From an uncultured Psychroserpens sp. (lineage in GTDB: Bacteria > Bacteroidota > Bacteroidia > Flavobacteriales > Flavobacteriaceae), in the NCBI RefSeq assembly GCF_947501425.1, contig NZ_CANMVN010000005.1, forward strand, positions 186,001-250,000: 64,000 nt of DNA, in the 5' to 3' direction. Under the pieces are notes generated by a model. It saw only the letters and a program-made list of their open reading frames with translations, searched no databases and was not told where the DNA came from. Made by a program: the position numbers and the translations under genes. Positions 36,461 through 45,077 of the stretch are shown here, one piece after another. The stretch's first letter is position 1, and each line of letters starts with the position of its first letter.

Positions 36461-37315
36461 ATGATTACAGAAGAGGTGTTACATTCACTTAAAACCAACA
36501 CAGATTTAATTAATTACTTAAATACACATAAGGCAGATAATCCTATTTATCAATCTGTCTTGGATAAACATGCCTATGAGCAAGAATTACTGCCACTTCA
36601 AGCTGAGTTGGTCGATTTTCAAAGATGGGTACAAAAAGAAAATAAAAAGATCGCTATCATTTTTGAGGGAAGAGATGCTTCGGGAAAAGGAGGGACAATC
36701 AAACGTTTTAAAGAACATCTTAATCCTAGAGCTATGCGCATTGTAGCGTTAAATAAGCCTACCGAAGTTGAAAAAAACCAATGGTATTTTAATCGGTATA
36801 TTAAGGAGCTTCCTAATGCAGGTGAAATTGTATTTTTCGATAGAAGTTGGTACAACAGAGCTGTAGTAGAACCTGTGATGGGGTTTTGCAACAAACAACA
36901 ATACAATCGATTTATGATTCAGGTACCTGAATTTGAAAACATGCTATATGAATCTGGTACAACCATCATTAAGTTTTGGTTTTCAGTATCTAAAGAAGAG
37001 CAGCAACGTCGTTTTGAAAAACGATTGAACAATCCGTTAAAAAAATGGAAATTTAGTCCAGTTGATGAAAAAGGACAAGAGCTTTGGGATGACTTTACAA
37101 TATATAAAAACCAGATGTTTTCAAGAACACACAACTCGTTCTCTCCATGGGTAGTCATCAAATCTAATGACAAAAAACGAGCGCGTTTAGAAAGTATAAA
37201 ATATGTGCTTAGTCTTTTTGATTATGACAACAAAGGAAGAAATTGTAAAACCATTTTACCAGATCCAAATGTTGTTCAGCGCTATTTCAGAAACACAATT
37301 CAACTTGACCAATAA
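36461..37315 (+). CDS. ppk2: Polyphosphate kinase 2, first of a tandem pair
   Basis: 284 residues. Walker A is FEGRDASGKGG, Walker B is VFFDRSWYNRAVVEPVMGF, and the lid motif is RRFEKRLNNPLKKWKFS. PPK2 enzymes use polyphosphate to phosphorylate nucleoside mono- or diphosphates (or the reverse). The one-domain length fits classes I and III; the class, and so whether it takes NMP or NDP, cannot be told by eye. The paralogue starts 15 bp after its stop, so both are on one transcript. No ppk1 gene is nearby. Confidence 0.9.
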   Translation: MITEEVLHSLKTNTDLINYLNTHKADNPIYQSVLDKHAYEQELLPLQAELVDFQRWVQKENKKIAIIFEGRDASGKGGTIKRFKEHLNPRAMRIVALNKPTEVEKNQWYFNRYIKELPNAGEIVFFDRSWYNRAVVEPVMGFCNKQQYNRFMIQVPEFENMLYESGTTIIKFWFSVSKEEQQRRFEKRLNNPLKKWKFSPVDEKGQELWDDFTIYKNQMFSRTHNSFSPWVVIKSNDKKRARLESIKYVLSLFDYDNKGRNCKTILPDPNVVQRYFRNTIQLDQ

Positions 37316-37330
37316 CTAAACGCACTAAAA

Positions 37331-38143
37331 ATGATGACTGATAAAAACGTATCTATAATAAATTCAAAAAAAGGACTTGAGGCCTTGTTACGTCAAAATC
37401 GATTGGACACAAAAAAAGCAATTCGTAATGTAAAATATGAGAAACGCCTTGCCAAACTTCAGGAGGAAATGTTAATTCTGCAGCAATGGGTAGCTAGCAA
37501 CAATAAAAAAGTAGTGATTCTCTTTGAAGGACGTGATGCTGCAGGAAAAGGTGGTGCCATTAGACGGATTATTCAACATTTGCCGCCTCGTGCAATTCGT
37601 GTTGTTGCCTTACCTAAACCCAATGAGACAGAACTAGGACAATGGTATTTCCAACGTTATATTAATCGTTTACCAAACAATGGAGAAATCGTGTTTTTTG
37701 ACAGAAGTTGGTATAACCGAGCTGTGGTAGAACCTGTAAATGGATTTTGCACCAAAAAAGAATATGAGATCTTTATGGGACAAGTCAATGAGTTTGAAAA
37801 AATGATTCAGGATTCTGGAATTTACTTACTCAAGCTTTATTTTTCAATTACAAAGACAGAACAAGAGCGACGTTTTAAAGACATTATAAGTTCTCCGATA
37901 AAGAAATGGAAATATAGTGATGTAGATAGAAGGGCCTTAACACTTTGGGACGAATATACAAACTTTAAAGAGGCTATGTTCGATAAAACTCAGGAGCATG
38001 CGCCTTGGAAAGTAATCAAAGCCAATCGAAAAACCAGTGCGAGGATCAATGCTTTTGAATACATTTTAAAACGTATTCCTTATGAAGTTAAAGATTTAGA
38101 AACCATACGACATAAATCTCTGCGTACAATACTTAATGAGTAA
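37331..38143 (+). CDS. ppk2: Polyphosphate kinase 2, second of a tandem pair
   Basis: 270 residues, clearly a paralogue of the gene before it: Walker A FEGRDAAGKGGAIRR, Walker B FFDRSWYNRAVVEPVNGF, lid segment RRFKDIISSPIKKWKYSDVD. By eye the two share about half of their core residues but differ in the N-terminal ~50 and in the lid sequence, so they may act on different nucleotides or form mixed oligomers. ATG ATG begins the ORF and either could be used. Confidence 0.9.
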   Translation: MMTDKNVSIINSKKGLEALLRQNRLDTKKAIRNVKYEKRLAKLQEEMLILQQWVASNNKKVVILFEGRDAAGKGGAIRRIIQHLPPRAIRVVALPKPNETELGQWYFQRYINRLPNNGEIVFFDRSWYNRAVVEPVNGFCTKKEYEIFMGQVNEFEKMIQDSGIYLLKLYFSITKTEQERRFKDIISSPIKKWKYSDVDRRALTLWDEYTNFKEAMFDKTQEHAPWKVIKANRKTSARINAFEYILKRIPYEVKDLETIRHKSLRTILNE

Positions 38144-38237
38144 GTAATAAGTCCTATCCAATACTTATAGATTTTAGCTGGTATAATAACAAAATGAGAC
38201 CTATTGGTTTTCAAAAACTGCAATAAATCTCTTACAT

Positions 38238-38254
38238 TTAGATTTTAAATCTAA
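38238..38254. promoter_or_regulatory. 17-bp palindrome just before the AraC-type regulator gene
   Basis: TTAGATTT at 38238-38245 and AAATCTAA at 38247-38254 form an 8-bp inverted repeat around one T, ending five bases before the ATG at 38260. TACATTTA (38233-38240) is a near-consensus -7 element that overlaps the left arm, so a protein bound here would block transcription or translation, as in autoregulation. Confidence 0.5.
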
Positions 38255-38259
38255 GTATA

Positions 38260-39432
38260 ATGTTTCCAGATTTTAACCGTTGGAGTCTTCCTTTATTAAT
38301 TCTTGTAACTCAAGGACTAATATTTGCATTTCTACTACTGTCACGATATAGCCGAAAACGGAATATCTCAGACTTATTTTTAGGTGTGATTTTATTACTC
38401 ACTAGCTACAGTCAGATTTGTTATACTGTAGGTTTTATGGGATGGTATAATGAATTCCGAACTACTAAAATCAATTATTTTCTTATCAATATTGGCATAG
38501 CTTTGGCTCCTCTGATTTACCTCTATGTAAAATCTATTACGACTTCAAATTTTAAATTTAAAAAAACCTTTTGGTGGCATTTTGCCCTTGCGTTTTTAGT
38601 CATAGCTTATCGCATAGTTATTTATACTTACGATGCTATGCAGCCTGGTTTTACAGAAACTCAAAATGGTGTTTTAAAAATAGATCTAGATGAAGCCTAT
38701 GTGCAATCCATTATGAGCTATATAGAAACACCATTCATGCTGATTTATTTAGCTTTTACATTTCAGTTGTTTTACAGTTATCGCAAAAAGATTATACAGT
38801 ATTTTTCTAATACTTATAAACTGGAACTCAACTGGATCTTAAGTTTTTTAATTCTTTTTAGCATGTCTTTTCTGTACGGAACTATTCAGGATATTGTTGG
38901 TTCGCGCTTTATGGATTTAGGATATCAGCAGCGTTGGTGGCTTAACTTATTTGTAGCTATAATTACTCTGTATGTTGGTATAAGAGGTTATTTTACAGAC
39001 ACCACCAAACTTAACAAACTCGATTTTAGTTTTTCACCTAAAACCATAGGTATTCCTGAAACGTCTGAAGCCTTATCTCCAAAATCATATTCAGAGATTG
39101 AGCTTAACTCTGTTAAGCAATTAATGGACATTAAAAAAGCTTATTTAAACCCAGAACTTAATTTATCAGATCTGGCTAAAATGGCAAATATGACACGTGG
39201 GCAACTTTCAGAAATCATCAACTCAGGTTTTGGCAAGAACTTTAATGATTTTGTAAACGAATATCGTGTAGAAGCATTCAAAAATATGCTTAAGGAAGAC
39301 AAACATAAACAACTCTCACTACTAGGTATTGCTCAGGAATGTGGTTTTAATAGTAAAGCTACATTTAATCGTGTATTTAAAAAACTAACAAGCTACTCTC
39401 CTACCGAATATTTAAAATCTCAATTAAACTAA
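38260..39432 (+). CDS. Membrane-bound AraC-family transcriptional regulator
   Basis: 390 residues. Residues ~1-245 contain about seven hydrophobic helices and lack an extracytoplasmic loop of any size. Residues ~285-388 are an AraC HTH domain: first helix-turn-helix LNLSDLAKMANMTRGQLSEIIN, then the family signature GIAQECGFNSKATFNRVFKK and SPTEYLKSQL. The membrane domain probably senses a lipophilic ligand or membrane state. It is 99 bp upstream of a DoxX operon on the same strand, with operator-like repeats between them, so that operon is the probable target. Confidence 0.88.
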   Translation: MFPDFNRWSLPLLILVTQGLIFAFLLLSRYSRKRNISDLFLGVILLLTSYSQICYTVGFMGWYNEFRTTKINYFLINIGIALAPLIYLYVKSITTSNFKFKKTFWWHFALAFLVIAYRIVIYTYDAMQPGFTETQNGVLKIDLDEAYVQSIMSYIETPFMLIYLAFTFQLFYSYRKKIIQYFSNTYKLELNWILSFLILFSMSFLYGTIQDIVGSRFMDLGYQQRWWLNLFVAIITLYVGIRGYFTDTTKLNKLDFSFSPKTIGIPETSEALSPKSYSEIELNSVKQLMDIKKAYLNPELNLSDLAKMANMTRGQLSEIINSGFGKNFNDFVNEYRVEAFKNMLKEDKHKQLSLLGIAQECGFNSKATFNRVFKKLTSYSPTEYLKSQLN

Positions 39433-39480
39433 GACGTCTCAAATCGTATTTAGGACGCTCTAATACGTTATAAGTCGTCC
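39433..39480. promoter_or_regulatory. Operator-like direct repeats between the AraC regulator and the DoxX operon
   Basis: Two imperfect direct repeats begin GACGtCTCaAATCGTATT (39433) and GACGCTCtAATACGTTAT (39454), 21 bp apart, i.e. two helical turns; a GGACG...CGTCC inverted repeat (39453-39457/39476-39480) overlaps the second. AraC proteins bind such direct repeats. This is suggestive only. Confidence 0.45.
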
Positions 39481-39531
39481 AACCAGGGATGATATTGCAA
39501 ATTTGTGCCATCAAACCAATACACTGCAATT

Positions 39532-40047
39532 ATGATGTCACGACTTAAATCTATTTTACGTTGTTTAATCCAACCAAGAGTTCAAAGCCATTGGACATCC
39601 GATTTGATTTTAGCCATTCCAAGGGTCTTATGTGGATTCTGGTTAACAACCATGTTTGGAGCAGATAAATTTGGAATGCCATGGACTGCAGAGAGTCAAA
39701 ATCTAAATCTATTTGAAGTCTCTGCATGGTTTCCTGAGGATGTCGCTGGTTATGGTGGTCTCTTTGCTACTGCTCCAGTATTCTTTGCATGGATGGGAGC
39801 GTTCAGCGAAGCTGTAGGCGGCCTGTTTCTTATGCTAGGTCTAAAGACTCGTGTAGCATCATTTCTAATCATGTGCACAATGCTCGTTGCCATTTTTATG
39901 CAAAAATGGAATCAAGGATTATGGGGAATATTACCTGCCATGGGATTTCTTTGGGTAGCCATCTACAATCTGGTACTTGGCTCAGGGAGATTTGGACTAG
40001 ACTTTCTTGTCAGCAAAAAACTAAACAAAAATCTTAAAATCAAATAA
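39532..40047 (+). CDS. DoxX-family membrane protein
   Basis: 171 residues from ATG 39532 (a GTG at 39505 would add nine residues). Four hydrophobic segments with the DoxX pattern (LAIPRVLCGFWLTTMFGADKF, then GAFSEAVGGLFLMLGLKTRVASF and an amphipathic WNQGLWGILPAMGFLW). DoxX proteins are four-helix membrane proteins sometimes linked with redox or sulfur metabolism; the activity is not settled. First gene of a five-gene set that follows the AraC regulator and ends at 41825. Confidence 0.78.
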   Translation: MMSRLKSILRCLIQPRVQSHWTSDLILAIPRVLCGFWLTTMFGADKFGMPWTAESQNLNLFEVSAWFPEDVAGYGGLFATAPVFFAWMGAFSEAVGGLFLMLGLKTRVASFLIMCTMLVAIFMQKWNQGLWGILPAMGFLWVAIYNLVLGSGRFGLDFLVSKKLNKNLKIK

Positions 40048-40048
40048 C

Positions 40049-40534
40049 ATGAAAACACTAATAACTACACTTATCGCTGTACTTATGACTATTGTAAGTA
40101 ATGCTCAGGAACCTTTACATATTTCAAACTTTAATATGCTTAATAACACAAGTTGGGAAGGACAACTTACCTATAAAGACTATCAGTCTGGAAATCAAAG
40201 GTCTGTTGATACTAAAATGCAAATCGAAATTAAAGGAGACAGGCTAATAACTAATATTCAGTACACCTATGAACCCAAAAAGAACAATTCGTCTTCTGTG
40301 AAACTCAAAAAGAATGGAACTTACTTCGGAAATGAGCGGATCATAAGCAATACTCTAGACAATGGAATTCGCACATTTATTACCACCTATAAAGGAAGAG
40401 ACAATGGTAAAAAAGCAACGATGTATATCACTCATCAATTCTCACAACACGCTTACAAAGTAACCAAAGAGGTACAGTATGATCATTCGAATGAACGCTT
40501 TATTAGAAACACATATCAATATTTAAAACTATAA
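40049..40534 (+). CDS. Exported protein of unknown function
   Basis: 161 residues, signal peptide to IVSNAQ. The mature part (~140 residues) is beta-rich with many charged residues (LNNTSWEGQLTYKDYQSGNQ, TFITTYKGRDNGKKAT) and resembles lipocalin-like small envelope proteins. One base after the DoxX stop, so co-translated with it. No close family recognised. Confidence 0.6.
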   Translation: MKTLITTLIAVLMTIVSNAQEPLHISNFNMLNNTSWEGQLTYKDYQSGNQRSVDTKMQIEIKGDRLITNIQYTYEPKKNNSSSVKLKKNGTYFGNERIISNTLDNGIRTFITTYKGRDNGKKATMYITHQFSQHAYKVTKEVQYDHSNERFIRNTYQYLKL

Positions 40535-40537
40535 ATT

Positions 40538-40924
40538 ATGAGATCTATAAAACATATAATCGGCATCTTAGCCATATTCACTTTCACTAGCTGTGTACAG
40601 GAGACTCATTTAAAAACCATCACTTTCAAAGTTGATATGCGAAGCATAGAAAACCCGACAAATGTTGGTATTCGAGGAAATTTCACAGACAACCCATGGA
40701 ACGATACTGCGCCTCTAACAGATGAGAATAATGATGGTATTTATGAAGGCACCTTTTCTCAAAAAACGGCAATCAACCAAATTCAATTCAAATTTGTAAA
40801 TCAACTTACAGATTATGAATTACCTGACTCTGATAATCGTATCATAACATTTGAATACAAACCTGAAACTATCATCTATGAAACTACATTTAATTCATTT
40901 GAATCAAAAATTACAAAACAATAA
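40538..40924 (+). CDS. Small lipoprotein with a starch-binding-like (CBM20/48-type) fold
   Basis: 128 residues. Lipobox TFTSC (Cys19). The mature part follows the pattern of a carbohydrate-binding module: VGIRGNFTDNPWNDTAPLTDENNDGIYEGTF, with IQFKFVNQ later, the Trp and Asn/Asp loop of CBM20/CBM48-like domains. It may bind glucan or be a structural Ig-like piece. Three bases after the previous stop. Confidence 0.65.
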   Translation: MRSIKHIIGILAIFTFTSCVQETHLKTITFKVDMRSIENPTNVGIRGNFTDNPWNDTAPLTDENNDGIYEGTFSQKTAINQIQFKFVNQLTDYELPDSDNRIITFEYKPETIIYETTFNSFESKITKQ

Positions 40925-40928
40925 TACC

Positions 40929-41825
40929 ATGAAAAAACTAACACTAATACTACTGTTTATTGGAATAACTGGAGTAGCACAAATTAAAGGAAACGGAAAT
41001 ATTGAGACCAGATCATTTGATGTTCAAGATCTTGAACATATAAAAATCAACCTATATGCAAAAGTAACCATTGATCAATCTGCTGCGGAAGGTATGAGTA
41101 TAACAACCGACAGTAACCTTTTTGATCTCATTACAACATCCATTGATAATGGCGTATTACATCTCGACCAAAAAGAATGGATCTCTGCCTCGCAAAACAT
41201 CATTATAACCATTGGCGCTCCAAAATTAAAACGTGTAGAATCTGGCACACATGATCTTACTAAAATTATCAATGTAGACAATGAAATCTTACAAATTAAT
41301 GCTCCCATTGGGAAGCTAATTATTGAGGGTAAAACACAAGAGCTAAGAATTGGCAGTGAATTGGCTACAATAGATGCCTCAAATATCATTACTGAAAATG
41401 CCTATGTCAATCTTTGGAGCTACGGAAAAGTAACTGTTAACGTAAAAAACATACTTTGGGCAGATGTTTCTAATAATGGGGAATTAATCTATGTAGAGAA
41501 ACCAAAAAAACTTCAGACTAAAACGAAAAAAGGCGGACTCATATATGCTTTAAGTGAAGCCAAAACAATGAAAACTACTGAAGCAACTTATATTAAGTTC
41601 AAGATCAAAAACAATTCAGCAAACAGGAATCAATTCTATGTGGTTGGTCCAAAACCAGATGGATCTAAATTTAGCTACGGATTTCCAATGATGCCATATG
41701 CTAAACGGCAAGAGAACTGGACTGTAGGCACAAAGGTTTACAAGGTCAATAGTTTGGGATTTAAAAACCTCTTAGTAACGATTTCCGAAGACAACGAAAA
41801 CCAAACCATCAATCTCTTTCATTAG
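40929..41825 (+). CDS. Exported GIN-domain (DUF2807) protein
   Basis: 298 residues from ATG 40929 (four bases after the preceding stop); the frame is open 78 bp upstream but the signal peptide starts here (MKKLTLILLFIGITGVAQ). The body is a right-handed beta-helix-like auto-adhesin/DUF2807 domain: GNIETRSFDVQDLEHIKINLYAKVTI is the typical opening. The last ~70 residues (FKIKNNSANRNQFYVVGPKP ...) are an added beta domain. DUF2807 proteins are envelope proteins of unknown role. A strong terminator follows the stop, ending the operon. Confidence 0.75.
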   Translation: MKKLTLILLFIGITGVAQIKGNGNIETRSFDVQDLEHIKINLYAKVTIDQSAAEGMSITTDSNLFDLITTSIDNGVLHLDQKEWISASQNIIITIGAPKLKRVESGTHDLTKIINVDNEILQINAPIGKLIIEGKTQELRIGSELATIDASNIITENAYVNLWSYGKVTVNVKNILWADVSNNGELIYVEKPKKLQTKTKKGGLIYALSEAKTMKTTEATYIKFKIKNNSANRNQFYVVGPKPDGSKFSYGFPMMPYAKRQENWTVGTKVYKVNSLGFKNLLVTISEDNENQTINLFH

Positions 41826-41845
41826 GTAACACTTATTTTATCATT

Positions 41846-41876
41846 AAAATCCATCGCACTTGTGATGGATTTTTTA
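41846..41876 (+). terminator. Strong hairpin terminator
   Basis: A 10-bp perfect stem, AAAATCCATC (41846-41855) with GATGGATTTT (41864-41873), an 8-nt loop and a T tract after it. Ends the DoxX operon. The same sequence is within 50 bp of the ATG of the methyltransferase gene at 41901. Confidence 0.85.
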
Positions 41877-41900
41877 TATTTATGATAAAGAGACCAACCT

Positions 41901-43505
41901 ATGCTTTCAAAACAAGATAAACAGCGATTAAGAGGTGTGATTTTTAGACATCTTGATGGAATTGCAACCGCTACTTCAGCATTTACATTACATAAAAAGG
42001 GTGTTTTAGATCATTTATTGGAACACAAAAAACTAGACATTAACACTCTGGCTAATACATTCAACGCCAATGATGGTTACCTTAATGTGTCATTACATAT
42101 TTTAGCTTCACAAGGATGGCTTGTCCAGCATTTGGATAATAAAACCAATACAGTAGCCTATGAAACAAATACTAAAAGTAAAGAAGCTTTTAGTCTGGTT
42201 CCTCTTTATGAAGACTGTGTCAATCTTTTAAAATATACCATCAAACTGGCAAATGAGCCCATAGGAATCGATGCGTTTAGCGCTCTCGAAAAAGTATTCC
42301 AATCGTATGAATCTCGTTATGGACTTGATGTTTCTGATGAAGATTCAGTAGCATATCAGATATTAAAGCATATTGAAGGTGTCATTGTAGCACCTATAAT
42401 AGTTCGTTTAGGAATGAATGGTTTGTTTCATAAGTACTTTATGGAAGCCTCATTTACAGCTGAAGAATATCATAAAAATCCGGAGAGTTTTAAGAAGATA
42501 CTAGATTTCTTTTCACATTTAGGATGGTTCAACAAGAAAAAAAACACCTATCAGTTTACTAATGAAGGTTTGTTTTTTGCAAAGAGAGCCAGTGCCTATG
42601 GAGTTACTGTTTCGTATCTGCCAACATTCATTCATTTAGACGAATTGATCTTCGGAAATGCAAAAGTCTTGAAAACTTCGTCTCCAGAAGACACTGAGAA
42701 ACATGTACACCGTGAAATGAACGTATGGGGAAGCGGAGGTGCACACTCAACTTACTTTAAAATCATAGATGAAGTTATTATCAAACTATTCAACAAACCT
42801 ATTGACGAACAGCCTAAAGGAATTCTGGACATGGGTTGTGGTAATGGGGCATTTATTCAGCATATTTTTGATGTTATAGAATATCAAACACGTCGTGGTA
42901 AAATGCTCGATGAGCACCCATTATTATTGGTTGGTGCCGATTTTAATCAGGCTGCATTAAAAGTTACAAGAGCCAATTTGATAAAAGCTGATATTTGGGC
43001 AAAAGTAATTTGGGGAGATATTGGTCGCCCTGATATGTTAGCAAAAGATCTTAAGGATGATTATAATATTGATCTTAAAGATTTACTTAATGTACGGACG
43101 TTTCTTGATCACAACCGTATTTGGGAAACTCCTAAAACCATCACAGATAGAGTAAGCAATTCCAAAGGTGCTTATACTACTATGGGAAAACGCTTAAGCA
43201 ACAATTTAGTGGAAGATTCCCTGTTGGAACATCTCACAAAATGGAAACCTTATGTAGAACGTTTTGGATTGCTGATGATAGAATTACACACTGTTGACCC
43301 TCAACTAGTTTCTCAGAATATTGGAAAAACTGCTGCTACTGCTTATGATGCAACTCATGGATATAGTGATCAATACATATTAGAAGTTGATGTATTTAAC
43401 AAGGTAGCAAAAGAGGCTGGTTTATATCCTGATCCAAATTATTTTTCTAAATTTCCAAATAACGAGTTAGCAACAGTAAGTGTTAATTTGTTAAAAGGTA
43501 ACTAA
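41901..43505 (+). CDS. SAM-dependent methyltransferase with an N-terminal winged-helix-like domain
   Basis: 534 residues. Residues ~20-90 look like the dimerisation/winged-helix part of small-molecule O-methyltransferases (GVLDHLLEHKKLDINTLANTF). Motif I of the class I fold is ILDMGCGNGAF (~311). Then a long, unusual middle insertion (VRTFLDHNRIWETPKTITDR), and a conserved end with DATHGYSDQYILEVDVF. It resembles AprA-related methyltransferases known from polyketide clusters, but no polyketide genes lie here. The substrate is unknown. Not a fragment; longer than simple O-methyltransferases (~350). Confidence 0.75.
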   Translation: MLSKQDKQRLRGVIFRHLDGIATATSAFTLHKKGVLDHLLEHKKLDINTLANTFNANDGYLNVSLHILASQGWLVQHLDNKTNTVAYETNTKSKEAFSLVPLYEDCVNLLKYTIKLANEPIGIDAFSALEKVFQSYESRYGLDVSDEDSVAYQILKHIEGVIVAPIIVRLGMNGLFHKYFMEASFTAEEYHKNPESFKKILDFFSHLGWFNKKKNTYQFTNEGLFFAKRASAYGVTVSYLPTFIHLDELIFGNAKVLKTSSPEDTEKHVHREMNVWGSGGAHSTYFKIIDEVIIKLFNKPIDEQPKGILDMGCGNGAFIQHIFDVIEYQTRRGKMLDEHPLLLVGADFNQAALKVTRANLIKADIWAKVIWGDIGRPDMLAKDLKDDYNIDLKDLLNVRTFLDHNRIWETPKTITDRVSNSKGAYTTMGKRLSNNLVEDSLLEHLTKWKPYVERFGLLMIELHTVDPQLVSQNIGKTAATAYDATHGYSDQYILEVDVFNKVAKEAGLYPDPNYFSKFPNNELATVSVNLLKGN

Positions 43506-43521
43506 CTAAACTTTACATATT

Positions 43522-43899
43522 ATGAAAAAAAATTTCACTGACTTGGCGTTACTACTATTGAGAGTAGGGTTTGGCGGATTTATGTTAACCCACGGAATCC
43601 CTAAGATTGGTATGCTATCAGATCCTTCACAGTTTGGAGATCCACTGGGTATAGGAACTACAGCTTCTTTAATCCTATGCCTTATAGGAGAGGTCGTTGC
43701 TCCAATCCTACTTATCATTGGATTTAAAACGAAATGGGCTGCAATTCCTGCAGCAATCACAATGCTAGTTGCTGCTTTTATTGTACATGCTAAAGATGAC
43801 TTAGGTACTAAAGAACACGCATTGCTATATCTAATTGCATTTGTAGTTATGTTCTTGGCAGGAGCTGGTAAATATTCTATTGATGGAATGAAAAAATAA
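43522..43899 (+). CDS. DoxX-family membrane protein (second copy in the window)
   Basis: 125 residues with four hydrophobic helices. The start FTDLALLLLRVGFGGFMLTHGIPKI and the next helix ILCLIGEVVAPILLIIGFKTKWAA are typical of the DoxX family and resemble the DoxX at 39532. It is 16 bp after the methyltransferase and its stop overlaps the next ATG by one base (TAATG). Confidence 0.85.
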   Translation: MKKNFTDLALLLLRVGFGGFMLTHGIPKIGMLSDPSQFGDPLGIGTTASLILCLIGEVVAPILLIIGFKTKWAAIPAAITMLVAAFIVHAKDDLGTKEHALLYLIAFVVMFLAGAGKYSIDGMKK

Positions 43900-44162
43900 T
43901 GGAAAAAGACAAAATACTTATCACGCGAGACTGGTTAGCAATAGAACGAACTAAACTTGCTAACGAACGTACATTTTTAGCTTACTTTAGAACATTCCTC
44001 GTTATTCTGGGAACAGGTGTTACAATCTTAAAACTAGAGTTTTTTTCAGATTTAAAATCTTATGGTATCATTCTAATTATTATATCTGCAATACTACTAT
44101 TTATAGGAATCTACAGATTGATAAGAGTAAGAAAAGCCATCCGTAAACATTATAACTTGTAA
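43899..44162 (+). CDS. DUF202 (YidH-like) small membrane protein
   Basis: 87 residues: RDWLAIERTKLANERTFLAYFRTFL is the DUF202 signature, followed by two transmembrane helices (about 35-52 and 59-77) and a basic tail. Function unknown. Translationally coupled to the DoxX before it. Confidence 0.85.
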   Translation: MEKDKILITRDWLAIERTKLANERTFLAYFRTFLVILGTGVTILKLEFFSDLKSYGIILIIISAILLFIGIYRLIRVRKAIRKHYNL

Positions 44163-44167
44163 AATCC

Positions 44168-44644
44168 ATGAAAGCAGTTTCTGTTGTAACCATCCGAAAA
44201 GAACTCAAACATAAATCTAATGAGGAATTAGCTGAACTTTGTTTGCGCTTATCCCGATTTAAAAAAGAAAATAAAGAACTCCTTACCTATTTACTTTTTG
44301 AAGCCGATAGTGAAGCTGGTTATATAGAAACAGTAAAAGCAGAAATTGACGAACAGTTTGACGATATCAACACGAATAGTTATTTCTATATTAAAAAGAG
44401 TGTTCGAAAAATTCTGAGAAATACTAAAAAATATATCAGATACTCCCTCAATAAAGAAACAGAAGTTGAACTCCTACTCTACTTTTGCAAGAAACTAAAA
44501 CACATGAAACCTTCTATAAATCGCAACACCACATTAACCAATCTTTATGAGCGAAACATGGAAGCGATTACAAAAAAAATATTGAAGCTGCATGAAGACC
44601 TGCAATATGATTATACCATTCAAATTGAAGACATGGACAACTAA
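44168..44644 (+). CDS. Charged helical protein of unknown function
   Basis: 158 residues, Lys/Glu-rich, probably all helical and cytoplasmic (KELKHKSNEELAELCLRLSR, KKYIRYSLNKETEVELLLYF). No motif recognised. Lies 5 bp after DUF202 and 10 bp before the RDD protein, in the same transcript. Might be a regulator or partner of those membrane proteins. Confidence 0.6.
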   Translation: MKAVSVVTIRKELKHKSNEELAELCLRLSRFKKENKELLTYLLFEADSEAGYIETVKAEIDEQFDDINTNSYFYIKKSVRKILRNTKKYIRYSLNKETEVELLLYFCKKLKHMKPSINRNTTLTNLYERNMEAITKKILKLHEDLQYDYTIQIEDMDN

Positions 44645-44654
44645 TAAATCATAT

Positions 44655-45077
44655 ATGGATAACACTACCAAAAAACCATATGCAAGCTTATCAACTAGAA
44701 TAAAGGCCGTATTTATTGACGCCGTTATCCTTATTCTCTTAATGTACTCTGCAACACTTATACTAGATGCATTCGAATCTGTACCAAATTATGTTAGAAC
44801 AATTGTATTTGTATTTCTATTCTTTTTGTATGAACCTGTTTTAGTGGCAAGCTATGGTGCCACAATTGGACATTTTTTCAGCGATATTGTTGTAAAAAGT
44901 AAAACAGACGAAACAAAGAATATCTCATTTCCAATGGCAATTGTAAGGTACGCATTAAAATACCTACTTGGTTGGCTCTCACTATTAACCGTTAGTGGAA
45001 GTGAAAACAAACAAGCCATACATGATATGGCAGCAAACGCGGTAGTAAAACCTTATGAGAAACTAAAGAAACAATGA
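44655..45077 (+). CDS. RDD-family membrane protein
   Basis: 140 residues from ATG 44655. Frame open upstream to 44592 but those residues overlap the previous gene. RDD signature: LSTRIKAVFIDAVILI (Arg, Asp), then EPVLVASYGATIGHFFSDIVV and a last helix KYLLGWLSLLTV. Three or four hydrophobic helices. RDD proteins have no settled function; some are ion exchangers. Overlaps the next gene (ATGA). Confidence 0.82.
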   Translation: MDNTTKKPYASLSTRIKAVFIDAVILILLMYSATLILDAFESVPNYVRTIVFVFLFFLYEPVLVASYGATIGHFFSDIVVKSKTDETKNISFPMAIVRYALKYLLGWLSLLTVSGSENKQAIHDMAANAVVKPYEKLKKQ

